A stretch of DNA of 41,863 nt from contig DJRT01000012.1 of NCBI GenBank assembly GCA_002437905.1, positions 1 through 41,863 of the forward strand, written 5' to 3'. Origin of the DNA: Ruminococcaceae bacterium UBA6353. GTDB lineage: Bacteria; Bacillota; Clostridia; Oscillospirales; Acutalibacteraceae. The notes beneath the pieces were generated by a model that made no database searches, was not told the DNA's origin, and saw nothing but the letters and a program-made list of their open reading frames with translations. Shown here in pieces: positions 23,244 through 29,483 of this stretch (position 1 is its first letter; the number at the start of each line of letters is the position of its first letter). The translations under genes and the position numbers were made by a program.

Positions 23244-23260
23244 GTAACCTGTCCGGTTAC
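23244..23260. promoter_or_regulatory. Operator O1
   Basis: GTAACCTGTCCGGTTAC, a 17-base palindrome with perfect GTAACC/GGTTAC arms, just downstream of the cro-side -10 box. Confidence 0.8.
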
Positions 23261-23264
23261 CCAC

Positions 23265-23293
23265 ATATTACCACCGGAAAAGTAACTTGTCAA
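23265..23293 (-). promoter_or_regulatory. Promoter of the lytic operon (cro side)
   Basis: On the minus strand: TTGACA (23288-23293), 17 bases, TAATAT (23265-23270). Operator O2 covers the -35 box and O1 lies just past the -10, so repressor binding should shut it. Confidence 0.8.
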
Positions 23294-23298
23294 GTTAT
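23282..23298. promoter_or_regulatory. Operator O2
   Basis: GTAACTTGTCAAGTTAT, one base short of a perfect GTAAC/GTTAC palindrome, overlapping the -35 box of the lytic promoter. A further half-site GTAACTTGG lies at 23303. Confidence 0.75.
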
Positions 23299-23326
23299 TT
23301 TTGTAACTTGGCCGGAAATTTTTTTC

Positions 23327-23355
23327 TTGACACAAACAGTAACCTGTTGTACTAT
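23327..23355 (+). promoter_or_regulatory. Promoter of the repressor gene with operator O3
   Basis: TTGACA (23327-23332), 17 bases, TACTAT (23350-23355). An operator-like GTAACCTGTTGTAC starts at 23339 inside the spacer and covers the -10, suggesting autoregulation. Transcription from here would run through the repressor gene into the CRISPR-repeat-like element at 23788-23920. Confidence 0.8.
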
Positions 23356-23376
23356 CTAACCAGTGGAGGTGATACT

Positions 23377-23811
23377 ATGTCAGTCGGTAAGCGCATTAAG
23401 GATATTCGAGAAGCCAAAAAGATAACTCAAACCGATCTTGCTAAAGCGGTACACATTTCAAAACAAACCCTTTGGAAATATGAAAACGATGTAATTGGAA
23501 ACATCCCTTCCGATGTCATTGAGGCGATTGCGAAATACTTATGCGTCTCTCCTGGCATTTTGATGGGCTGGGATGCTACTAAAAACACCTGTGGATACTA
23601 CTATTATTACTACTACGATGAAAATGGCGAAACTTCCACTGTGCCCGCTCCGGTGAAAATCGACTTGTCCCCCCATGAACAGAAGGTAGTAGAGGCCTAT
23701 CGGGCAAAGCCGGAGATGCAGCCGGCGGTGGATACTCTGCTCGGCATTGCGGAAGCAGAAAAGGAGAATGCCGCCCACTCTACATCCACCCCCCGCTCCG
23801 CGGGTGCGTGA
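23377..23811 (+). CDS. CI-like prophage repressor (XRE family)
   Basis: 144 residues from an ATG at 23377 with GTGGAGGTG upstream. Residues about 1-60 form an HTH_XRE domain (GKRIKDIREAKKITQTDLAK, then ISKQTLWKYENDVIGNIPSD). A run of seven tyrosines follows near residue 74 (CGYYYYYYYDENGE), then a linker and a helix (LSPHEQKVVEAYRAKPEMQP). No LexA-type protease domain is present, so induction must differ from lambda. It is divergent from cro across shared operators. Its stop codon TGA lies inside a CRISPR-repeat-like handle (GTGAATTGAAAT), so the repressor mRNA carries that element at its 3' end. Confidence 0.87.
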   Translation: MSVGKRIKDIREAKKITQTDLAKAVHISKQTLWKYENDVIGNIPSDVIEAIAKYLCVSPGILMGWDATKNTCGYYYYYYYDENGETSTVPAPVKIDLSPHEQKVVEAYRAKPEMQPAVDTLLGIAEAEKENAAHSTSTPRSAGA

Positions 23812-23920
23812 ATTGAAATTGCAAGTGCGGGAGACGATTGGCAACATGATTTACTTGGAATTTCCTCCTTAGCCCTTCACGCATGGGCACGAATTGAAAT
23901 TGAATTGAAATAATTGAAAT
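23788..23920 (+). ncRNA. Two CRISPR-repeat-like units in the 3' end of the repressor mRNA
   Basis: Unit 1 (23788-23819) and unit 2 (23869-23900) each match the host 32-base type I-C repeat at 23 of 32 positions by ungapped hand alignment, with the strongest match in the handle (GTGAATTGAAAT and ACGAATTGAAAT). Unit 1 has a CCCGC/GCGGG stem, unit 2 a GCCC/GGGC stem. They are 49 bases apart, longer than the 34-38 base spacers of the array. Two more bare handles AATTGAAAT follow at 23903-23911 and 23912-23920. Unit 1 overlaps the repressor stop codon, so expression in the lysogen is expected. There is no terminator hairpin after it. Candidate RNA anti-CRISPR or crRNA-like guide. Confidence 0.6.
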
Positions 23921-23957
23921 AAATATAGAAATAAAAAATAAAAATTTGCAAAACAGG

Positions 23958-23986
23958 TTGCAAATATTACTTATGTGTAATATAAT
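23958..23986 (+). promoter_or_regulatory. Promoter of the toxin-antitoxin-chaperone operon
   Basis: TTGCAA (23958-23963), 17 bases, TATAAT (23981-23986), 21 bases before the GTG start. The spacer holds ATTAC-N6-GTAAT (23966-23981), and TTTGCAA/TTGCAAA sequences flank the -35; these are plausible antitoxin operators. Confidence 0.7.
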
Positions 23987-24007
23987 AGCCACTGAGGAGG
24001 TTAAAAT

Positions 24008-24412
24008 GTGAATGAGCACGATTACCTCAATGAGTTGCTGAGGTGTCTGTCATGCATTCAGCGTCACAATGGATTGGTCTCTGATCTGCTTGGTCTACTG
24101 GCTAAGAGCGGACAGGAAAGCAAATTCTTGTCGGCATTATTGACGGCTTTGCGGATTTTGTGCGCAGATGGCGCGGATGCCGTATATGTAAGGCCGGGAC
24201 AGTTTGAAAAGCTTTCTTACGAGAAAGATCTGTACTCCATGCATGTGAATACCAAACAGGTGAATTGTCGTATACTATATACATTCTCATCCGATAAACC
24301 GGTTTTGCTCTATGGCTTTTTTGAAAAACAGGGTCACAGGAAAACCGATTATTCCTCAGCGACGAAAGTTGCCCGTTCGAGAATGAAAGAATGGAGGGCT
24401 AAGTATGAATAA
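24008..24412 (+). CDS. higB: HigB/RelE-type toxin (Gp49-like)
   Basis: 134 residues, GTG start with GAGGAGG upstream. The C-terminal half (YSMHVNTKQVNCRILYTFSS, then PVLLYGFFEKQGHRKTDYSS and a K-V-A-R-S-R-M-K-E-W helix) is the phage-derived Gp49-like/HigB fold of the RelE superfamily, which cleaves mRNA, usually on the ribosome. The conserved basic residues (R in NCRIL; K and H in KQGHRK) are present. It precedes and overlaps its antitoxin by eight bases, the HigBA order. Third gene is SecB-like. HigB-family assignment is by pattern. Confidence 0.82.
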   Translation: MNEHDYLNELLRCLSCIQRHNGLVSDLLGLLAKSGQESKFLSALLTALRILCADGADAVYVRPGQFEKLSYEKDLYSMHVNTKQVNCRILYTFSSDKPVLLYGFFEKQGHRKTDYSSATKVARSRMKEWRAKYE

Positions 24413-24785
24413 GCAAGCACAATCCCCTACAGCCGCCGACTTGATCAGCTCCTTAATAGCCAATATGGACAGCGGTGAAGTAGTGAAGGCTATGCGGATG
24501 TCGGAGATCGCTCTGACGATCTTTCACATCCGCCGGGAGCTGCACATGAGCCAGCGGGAATTTGCCAAGTATCTGGGTGTATCCCAGGGCATGGTCTCCC
24601 GCTGGGAGAATGGCGATTATAATTTTACCGTCGGCACACTCTCTGATATTTGCCATAAGCTTGGCGTTAGTCTAACCATTAACATCAGGACAACGGATAC
24701 GAACCCGTATTCATACAAATACCAAAAGCCCGTCGTTATTCTTCCGGTCTCGAATGATACCGAAAAATTCTTGGGGGTGGCTTAA
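24405..24785 (+). CDS. higA: HigA-type XRE antitoxin
   Basis: 126 residues. Residues about 35-90 are an HTH_XRE domain (IFHIRRELHMSQREFAKYLG, then VSQGMVSRWENGDYNFTVGT). The first 35 residues form a helical toxin-neutralising-type arm and the tail (YSYKYQKPVVILPVSNDTEK) is extended and hydrophobic, as expected of the chaperone-addiction tail in toxin-antitoxin-chaperone systems. It should bind the toxin and repress the operon promoter. It ends one base-step before the SecB-like start (TAAATG). Confidence 0.85.
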   Translation: MNKQAQSPTAADLISSLIANMDSGEVVKAMRMSEIALTIFHIRRELHMSQREFAKYLGVSQGMVSRWENGDYNFTVGTLSDICHKLGVSLTINIRTTDTNPYSYKYQKPVVILPVSNDTEKFLGVA

Positions 24786-25274
24786 ATGAATGCTAATGAT
24801 ATGCAGTCCAATTTTCAGTTTTGCGGTTTTCGCATCCTTCGTTTTAATATGAGTAACGATTTTGTCAATCTGCCATCTGAGGACGAATTAAGTGAAACTC
24901 CCATCCAGTCCACGAATGTTAAATACGAAATCGTCAGCATCGAGAAGAAGGAAGGATACCATGTTGGCATCCTTCGTTTGCATATCAATACGGCAGCAGC
25001 TGCTACAGACGGAAATACGGAGCAGGAAAACAAGCTCGACGCAGATCTTTGGATCGAGGGCTGCTATATTCTGATCGGTGATCTGCCTGATGAGGATATT
25101 CAAAAATTCTTAATCATCAACGGCAGCGCCTCCCTGTATTCTATTGCCAGGTCTTTCATCGCCGGTGTAACTGCCCAGTCGATGAATAGCGGTAGCCTGA
25201 TGTTACCGATGATCTCCACATACGCTTTATATGCAGCCGAAGATCCGGATGAAGTGGTTGACAAATTTGAGTAA
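24786..25274 (+). CDS. SecB-like chaperone of the toxin-antitoxin module
   Basis: 162 residues, starting directly after the antitoxin stop. The pattern EIVSIEKKEGYHVGILRLHI, then ADLWIEGCYILIG and the end SLYSIARSFIAGVTAQSMNS plus LMLPMISTYALYA correspond to the SecB fold: long strands of the sheet and the R-x-x-I/V-x-x-x-T ... L-P-x-I-x-x-x-A-L-Y end. SecB-like proteins linked to HigBA (as Rv1957 in Mycobacterium tuberculosis) bind the antitoxin tail and protect it. Clostridia usually lack a general SecB, so the gene context strongly favours a TAC role. The family call is by pattern. Confidence 0.72.
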   Translation: MNANDMQSNFQFCGFRILRFNMSNDFVNLPSEDELSETPIQSTNVKYEIVSIEKKEGYHVGILRLHINTAAAATDGNTEQENKLDADLWIEGCYILIGDLPDEDIQKFLIINGSASLYSIARSFIAGVTAQSMNSGSLMLPMISTYALYAAEDPDEVVDKFE

Positions 25275-25300
25275 AACGGATGCACAATGGGTGCAGACAG

Positions 25301-25331
25301 GGAGAACGCATCCGTGCGTTCTCCTATTTTT
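25301..25331 (+). terminator. Intrinsic terminator of the TAC operon
   Basis: Perfect stem GGAGAACGCA (25301-25310) with TGCGTTCTCC (25315-25324), loop TCCG, then TATTTTTTT. It ends the toxin-antitoxin-chaperone operon. Confidence 0.93.
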
Positions 25332-25357
25332 TTAGAATTCAACAAGGAGCTGATTGG

Positions 25358-26005
25358 ATGAAAACCTATACCATTATCGGCGGCGTCAACGGCTGCGGGA
25401 AAAGCAGCCTCACCGGCGTGCTGCGCACCGAGATGAACGACCTGGGGCGGATCATTGATGTGGATAAGCTCACCGCCGAACAGGGCGGCGATGCCGTTGC
25501 CGGCGGCAAGCTGGCGCTGCAGCGGATGGAGGATTGCCTTGCCGCCGGTATCTGTTTTACTCAGGAAACCGGGTGCACTCTTGATTTGTACGAAAACGAG
25601 TTGCTACCGTGCACCCTTGAAAATGGGCAGCAGCCCATTTTCCGTGATTTCAACGAAACACGGCACCGTCCGGCGGTGATGGCACGCCGCGCAGCCGAGG
25701 CCGGCTATTGCGTCCGGCTCTACTATGTGGGGCTGGATACGGTAGAGGAATGCCTTACCCGTATCCGTAACCGGGTAGCCCATGGCGGCCACAATATCCC
25801 GGAGCAGGATGTCCGGCGCCGCTTTGCCGGCCGGTTCGAGGCGCTGGCTGCCGTGTTGCCCTATTGCAATACTGCCACATTTTACGATAATGGCAATGGC
25901 TTCCGCGCCGTGGCAGAGTATCGCAATGGTGAGCTGCTACCAATCGGATCGTATATACCGGCGTGGCTCTCCGAGCTGCGGCAGTACCTGGCCGGCCGCG
26001 AATAA
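25358..26005 (+). CDS. Zeta-toxin-like P-loop kinase with in-frame insertion
   Basis: 215 residues from an ATG with AAGGAGC upstream. GGVNGCGKSSLTG (residues about 9-21) is the Walker A; IDVDKLTAE, CFTQET, then YCVRLYYVGLDTVEE, RIRNRVAHGGHNIPEQDVRR and FDN-like YDNGNGF match the zeta-toxin/COG4185 P-loop kinase family, whose zeta members phosphorylate UDP-N-acetylglucosamine. Residues 71-100 look like an insertion relative to the family (ET repeated at 70-71 and 100-101). No epsilon-type antitoxin gene is adjacent. It may be inactive, or act alone as many COG4185 proteins do. Confidence 0.78.
   Translation: MKTYTIIGGVNGCGKSSLTGVLRTEMNDLGRIIDVDKLTAEQGGDAVAGGKLALQRMEDCLAAGICFTQETGCTLDLYENELLPCTLENGQQPIFRDFNETRHRPAVMARRAAEAGYCVRLYYVGLDTVEECLTRIRNRVAHGGHNIPEQDVRRRFAGRFEALAAVLPYCNTATFYDNGNGFRAVAEYRNGELLPIGSYIPAWLSELRQYLAGRE
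25570..25659. other. 90-bp palindromic in-frame insertion inside the kinase gene
   Basis: The stretch is bounded by GAAAC at 25565-25569 and 25655-25659, exactly 90 bases apart, like a target duplication. Inside it are GGGTGCAC/GTGCACCC (25571-25578, 25609-25616) and GAAAATGGGC/GCCCATTTTC (25619-25628, 25633-25642) inverted repeats. Removing it joins FTQET to RHRPAVMARRAAEAGY, which fits the family pattern. Confidence 0.5.
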
Positions 26006-26027
26006 TTTTCAATAAGGAGCTGATTGG

Positions 26028-27488
26028 ATGAAAATTGCTGCAGCATATATCCGAGTGTCGGATGAACGGCAAACCGAATATAGCCCGGATAGCCAGCTGA
26101 AGCTGATCCGCAGCTATGCCGCCCAGCATGATCTTTTCATCCCGGATGAATATATTTTTCAGGATGATGGCATATCGGCCAAGTCGGCCGCCAAGCGGGT
26201 GGAATTCAATCGCATGATTTCCTGTGCCAAGGATAAATCCCACCCGTTCGAGTTCATTCTGGTATGGAAGTTTTCCCGCTTTGCCCGCAACCAGGAGGAG
26301 AGCATTGTTTTCAAATCCCTGCTGAAGCGGTGCGGCGTTTCGGTCATTTCGATATCGGAGCCGATCATCGAGGGCGCTTTTGGCTCTCTTATCGAGCGCA
26401 TCATCGAATGGTTCGACGCGTATTATCTGCTCAATCTGTCCACCGAGGTGCGCCGGGGCATGACGGAAAAGGCATCCCGCGGGGAACCGCTGTGCCGCCC
26501 GGCCTTCGGCTATGATATGCGGGATGGCCGCTATTACCCGAATGCGGATGCCCCCACCGTGCAGCGCATTTTCCGGGAGTATCTGGAGGGTGTCGGCATG
26601 CGGTCCATCGCCCTGCAGCTCGGCCGTGAGGGTGTCCGCACTCCCCGTGGCAATCCGCCGGATAATCGCTTTATTGACTACATCCTGCACAATCCGCTGT
26701 ATGTAGGTAAGCTCCGCTGGTCCACGAACGGCCGCGCCGCATCCAGGCGGGAATTCGATAGCGATACCTTCATGATCGTGCCCGGCAAGCATGAGGCGAT
26801 TATTGATCAGCAGACATTCGATCGCGCACAGGAGCTGATCGCCGAACAGAAGCGCCACTACCGGCCGTATGCCCGCGTTGATCATCCGGCGGAATGGATG
26901 CTCAAGGGGCTTGTCCGCTGCGATACCTGCGGCGCCACCTTGATCCGGAGCAATTACAAGAGCGAAGCTGCCCCTGGCTATTTGCAGTGCCACAATTATG
27001 CCCGCGGCTCCTGCACCGTCTCGCACGCCTTGTCAGTGCGCCGTGCCAATGCCTATGTCATAGAATACCTGGAGCATCTCGTTTCCGGGGATGATCTGGC
27101 CGTGGCCCCGCGCGTCAGCCGGCCGCAGGCACAGCCGCCGGCAGATCTGCAGAAACTACTGGAAAAGGAGCGCCGGAAACTGGAAAAGGTGCGGGACGCT
27201 TATGTGAACGGCGCCGATACGCTGGAGGAATACGCTGCAGCCAAGACAAAGCTGCTGCAGAATATTCAGCAGCTGGAGCAGGCCATTGCCGCGGCCCAGG
27301 AACAGGAAAACGAGCAGGCGCAGCCCGCTCCCGATCTGACGGAGCTGCGCGCCACCATTCGCGGCGTGCTGGATATCATTCACAATCCTGCTTCCACCGA
27401 AGCAGCGAAAAACAGCGCCCTGCGATCTGTTATTTCCCACATCATCTTTGAAAAGCCCGCCGCCCGCCTCGTCGTCTATCTTTGGTGA
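26028..27488 (+). CDS. Large serine recombinase (phage integrase)
   Basis: 486 residues from an ATG whose leader (AAGGAGCTGATTGGATGAAA) repeats that of the preceding gene. Residues about 1-145 are the resolvase catalytic domain with YIRVSDERQ (catalytic S11), and RIIEWFDAYYLLNLSTEVRR the end of the long helix; about 160-260 the recombinase domain (GEPLCRPAFGYDMRDGRYYP, HNPLYVGKLRW); about 295-335 a zinc ribbon (CDTCGATL and CHNYARGSC); about 370-430 a coiled coil. It integrates and, with a directionality factor not recognised here, excises the prophage. The attachment site should lie just beyond its 3' end, where the CRISPR array begins 28 bases later. Confidence 0.95.
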   Translation: MKIAAAYIRVSDERQTEYSPDSQLKLIRSYAAQHDLFIPDEYIFQDDGISAKSAAKRVEFNRMISCAKDKSHPFEFILVWKFSRFARNQEESIVFKSLLKRCGVSVISISEPIIEGAFGSLIERIIEWFDAYYLLNLSTEVRRGMTEKASRGEPLCRPAFGYDMRDGRYYPNADAPTVQRIFREYLEGVGMRSIALQLGREGVRTPRGNPPDNRFIDYILHNPLYVGKLRWSTNGRAASRREFDSDTFMIVPGKHEAIIDQQTFDRAQELIAEQKRHYRPYARVDHPAEWMLKGLVRCDTCGATLIRSNYKSEAAPGYLQCHNYARGSCTVSHALSVRRANAYVIEYLEHLVSGDDLAVAPRVSRPQAQPPADLQKLLEKERRKLEKVRDAYVNGADTLEEYAAAKTKLLQNIQQLEQAIAAAQEQENEQAQPAPDLTELRATIRGVLDIIHNPASTEAAKNSALRSVISHIIFEKPAARLVVYLW

Positions 27489-27548
27489 TTTTTTTATTTC
27501 TTATATATCATATCTAAATGGAGTATGGACCCCCACGCGGGGGGCGAC
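27489..27548. other. Candidate prophage-CRISPR junction (att site)
   Basis: After the recombinase stop come 28 AT-rich bases, then a 32-base unit whose right 19 bases are identical to the CRISPR repeat while its left 13 match poorly (5 of 13). Large serine recombinase sites lie beside the gene and are about 40-50 bases long, so the right prophage boundary probably falls at about 27525-27531, in this unit. Decay of a terminal repeat would look similar. Confidence 0.45.
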
Positions 27549-27954
27549 TGTTCGGCCTCGCGGAAAAGCAGGAGTACATCGATAATTTCAATTCGCGCCC
27601 CCACGCGGGGGGCGACAGGAACGCAACGGCACATACGAACTTGAATTAAAAATTTCAATTCGCGCCCCCACGCGGGGGGCGACTCCGGCGCCGGATCGGG
27701 GGTGATCGCACATGGCAAATTTCAATTCGCGCCCCCACGCGGGGGGCGACCTCTGTTACCGGCACAAACCCCGGAAAAAGAAAATACAATTTCAATTCGC
27801 GCCCCCACGCGGGGGGCGACTGGTGAAAACAGGCTGACAACCGCCTCAATCAGTATATTTCAATTCGCGCCCCCACGCGGGGGGCGACCGCTGTCCCAGC
27901 TGCCCTGCGTGAAATGATTGGCATTTCAATTCGCGCCCCCACGCGGGGGGCGAC
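27517..27954 (-). CRISPR. Type I-C CRISPR array, 7 repeats, 6 spacers
   Basis: Six identical 32-base repeats (27585-27616, 27652-27683, 27719-27750, 27789-27820, 27857-27888, 27923-27954) and one degenerate terminal unit (27517-27548). Spacers are 34-38 bases: 27549-27584, 27617-27651, 27684-27718, 27751-27788, 27821-27856, 27889-27922. In crRNA orientation (minus strand) the repeat begins GTCGCCCCCCGCG, forms a CGCCCCC/GGGGGCG hairpin and ends CGAATTGAAAT, the 11-base handle of Cas5c-processed crRNAs. The leader and cas genes lie to the right, so the newest spacer is 27889-27922 and the oldest is next to the prophage. No spacer gives a convincing match within the window. Confidence 0.98.
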
Positions 27955-28140
27955 AGCAAAAAAGCCTAAAAATTCACAAAATCCTTTGGTGTTTTTGCTG
28001 TATAAGGGTATCTGTTTTGCCAGCGCAAAGCGAAAAATGCCTTGCGCCGTTGCATTAAAGAAGCAAAATTGCTGAAATTTCCGCGCCAACCCTCCCCAAA
28101 ATGTTGCAGGGAACAGGTCGGCGCAGCACGATCCTCCCGG
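27955..28140 (-). promoter_or_regulatory. CRISPR leader with candidate promoter
   Basis: 186 bases between cas2 and the first repeat, AT-rich towards the array. On the minus strand TTGCGC (28023-28028), 17 bases and TTATAC (28000-28005) could start the pre-crRNA about 40 bases before the first repeat. An imperfect GCGCAAGGC/GCTTTGCGC inverted repeat surrounds the -35. Spacer acquisition would take place at the 27954/27955 edge. Confidence 0.6.
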
Positions 28141-28431
28141 TTAGACCAGGAGTGGTTCTCCCAACTCCACGGGACCGGTCACCCCGAGGACCTCGATCTT
28201 GCTCTGATAATTTTTACCGAGGCGGTAAAGCCGGACGGAGTCCGTTTCCGGGCACAGGATTTCCCGCAGCCCGGTTTTCAGCTCTATCAGCTGTGCCGGA
28301 TCCAGCTGTACTTCAAAAACCGAATTCTGTACCCGACTGCCATAGCGTTCACACAGCCGGGCGACCCTACGCAACCGTCTGGCGCCGGCAAGGTCTGTTG
28401 TATCCACATCATAGGTCACCACAAGAACCAT
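28141..28431 (-). CDS. cas2: CRISPR adaptation protein Cas2
   Basis: 96 residues. The ATG at 28431 is preferred, with GGAGGT seven bases upstream; a GTG at 28440 overlaps the cas1 stop but sits on that ribosome site. MVLVVTYDVDTTDLAGARRL, then CERYGSRVQNSVFEVQL is the Cas2 ferredoxin-like fold with the conserved YDV strand and the Q-x-S-V-F-E strand. It bridges two Cas1 dimers in the spacer integrase. Last gene of the operon, next to the leader. Confidence 0.96.
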   Translation of the reverse strand: MVLVVTYDVDTTDLAGARRLRRVARLCERYGSRVQNSVFEVQLDPAQLIELKTGLREILCPETDSVRLYRLGKNYQSKIEVLGVTGPVELGEPLLV

Positions 28432-28436
28432 TCCGA

Positions 28437-29483
28437 TCACCTCCAGACAAACGGTGGGTATGCGTCCAGATCACCCCGCAGCATCCGGGCAAAAAGCATC
28501 GCCTGCACATAGGGGATCATGCCAATCGGCACCTTTTCATCCAAAAACGGGTGGATGATCTCCTCCTGCTTTCGCCGCTGCCAGCTTGCCAGCAGCGTTT
28601 TTCTGCCCCGCTCATTCAGAAAGACCGCTTCCTCCCCCTTTTCGAAATCCCGCTCTGACAGCTGGCCTCTGTTGAAAAGGGAAAGCACAAACCGGTCACA
28701 CAGCGGCGCCCGCAGTTCCTCCAGCAGGTCAAGTGCAAAGGAGGCGCGTCCCGGCCGCAGCGTATGCAGGTATCCGGCTGCCGGATCCAGCCCAACCGTC
28801 TCCATGGCCGACTGCATCTCCCCGGTCAGCAGGCTATAAACAAACGATAACACTGCGTTCACCGCGTTTCTCGGGGGGCGACGGCTGCGCACCTCAAACC
28901 GGAAGCCGCCCGGATTATCGGCGAGCATGAGATCCATCCGTGCAAAATAGGCCGTTGCGGCCGCGCCCTCCACCCCACGCATAGAGTCCGCGTGTTCACA
29001 CCGGCAAAGCGCCTCTGCCGCCCCGCTCAGCTGATCGACCCCTGCCAAAAGCGCCGCCCTGCGGTCGGGGGTCTTACTGACCCGCGCAGCACGCAGCAAT
29101 ACCAGCTTACTGTTGCGCAGCTTGGCCAGCAAAATCGAGCGGATCAGTGCACAGCAAAAATCCGGATCGTCGAGCGTTTCATACTGCCGCTTTCGCAGCA
29201 AGACATTGCCGCTGACCGGCCCGTAAAACCGCCCCATGAACCGTCCGCTATCGGTCAGGAAGGTCACACTGATCCCCCGCTGCCCGCAAAATTCCAACAG
29301 CGGTGTAGAAACGCTCATCCGTCCGAAGCAGACGATCGCATCAATGCTGATGGCAGGAACACACAGTTTTTCACTCCCGCCGGTCTCCTCTGTACCGCCC
29401 ACGCGGATGCAGATATTCTCATTGCGACAGAAAAGAGCGCTTTCCGGCGTCAGCACATACAGCGTATTCAGCAGTTTTTTCAT
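28437..29483 (-). CDS. cas1: CRISPR integrase Cas1 (type I-C)
   Basis: 348 residues, full length. The metal ligands are in RGVEGAAATAYF (E172), YLHTLRPGR (H240) and LDLLEELRAP (D252/E255). The N-terminal beta domain (LLNTLYVLTPESALFCRNEN) and C-terminal helical domain are both intact. Cas1 with Cas2 and Cas4 captures and integrates protospacers. The start ATG overlaps the cas4 stop (ATGA) and the stop overlaps the cas2 leader, as usual in type I-C. Confidence 0.97.
   Translation of the reverse strand: MKKLLNTLYVLTPESALFCRNENICIRVGGTEETGGSEKLCVPAISIDAIVCFGRMSVSTPLLEFCGQRGISVTFLTDSGRFMGRFYGPVSGNVLLRKRQYETLDDPDFCCALIRSILLAKLRNSKLVLLRAARVSKTPDRRAALLAGVDQLSGAAEALCRCEHADSMRGVEGAAATAYFARMDLMLADNPGGFRFEVRSRRPPRNAVNAVLSFVYSLLTGEMQSAMETVGLDPAAGYLHTLRPGRASFALDLLEELRAPLCDRFVLSLFNRGQLSERDFEKGEEAVFLNERGRKTLLASWQRRKQEEIIHPFLDEKVPIGMIPYVQAMLFARMLRGDLDAYPPFVWR

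Larger units (their letters stand above)
1..27530. mobile_element. Prophage, partial (left end outside window)
   Basis: A continuous block of phage genes: virion and packaging genes on the minus strand (1-12354), early genes on the minus strand (12671-23218), a divergent cro/cI switch (23218-23377), then lysogenic genes and a serine recombinase on the plus strand up to 27488. The right end is placed near 27530 because the recombinase ends at 27488 and a half-degenerate CRISPR repeat begins at 27517; the exact junction is an inference. The left end, with lysis and any remaining virion genes, is not in the window. The set TerS, TerL, scaffold, coat, connector, portal, nozzle-like and internal proteins indicates a short-tailed phage. 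No tape measure or tail sheath gene is seen. Confidence 0.9.

Noticed and set aside
23921..23955. AT-rich stretch after the handle copies considered as further repeats
   Set aside because: Only low-complexity A/T sequence; no further AATTGAAAT or stem.
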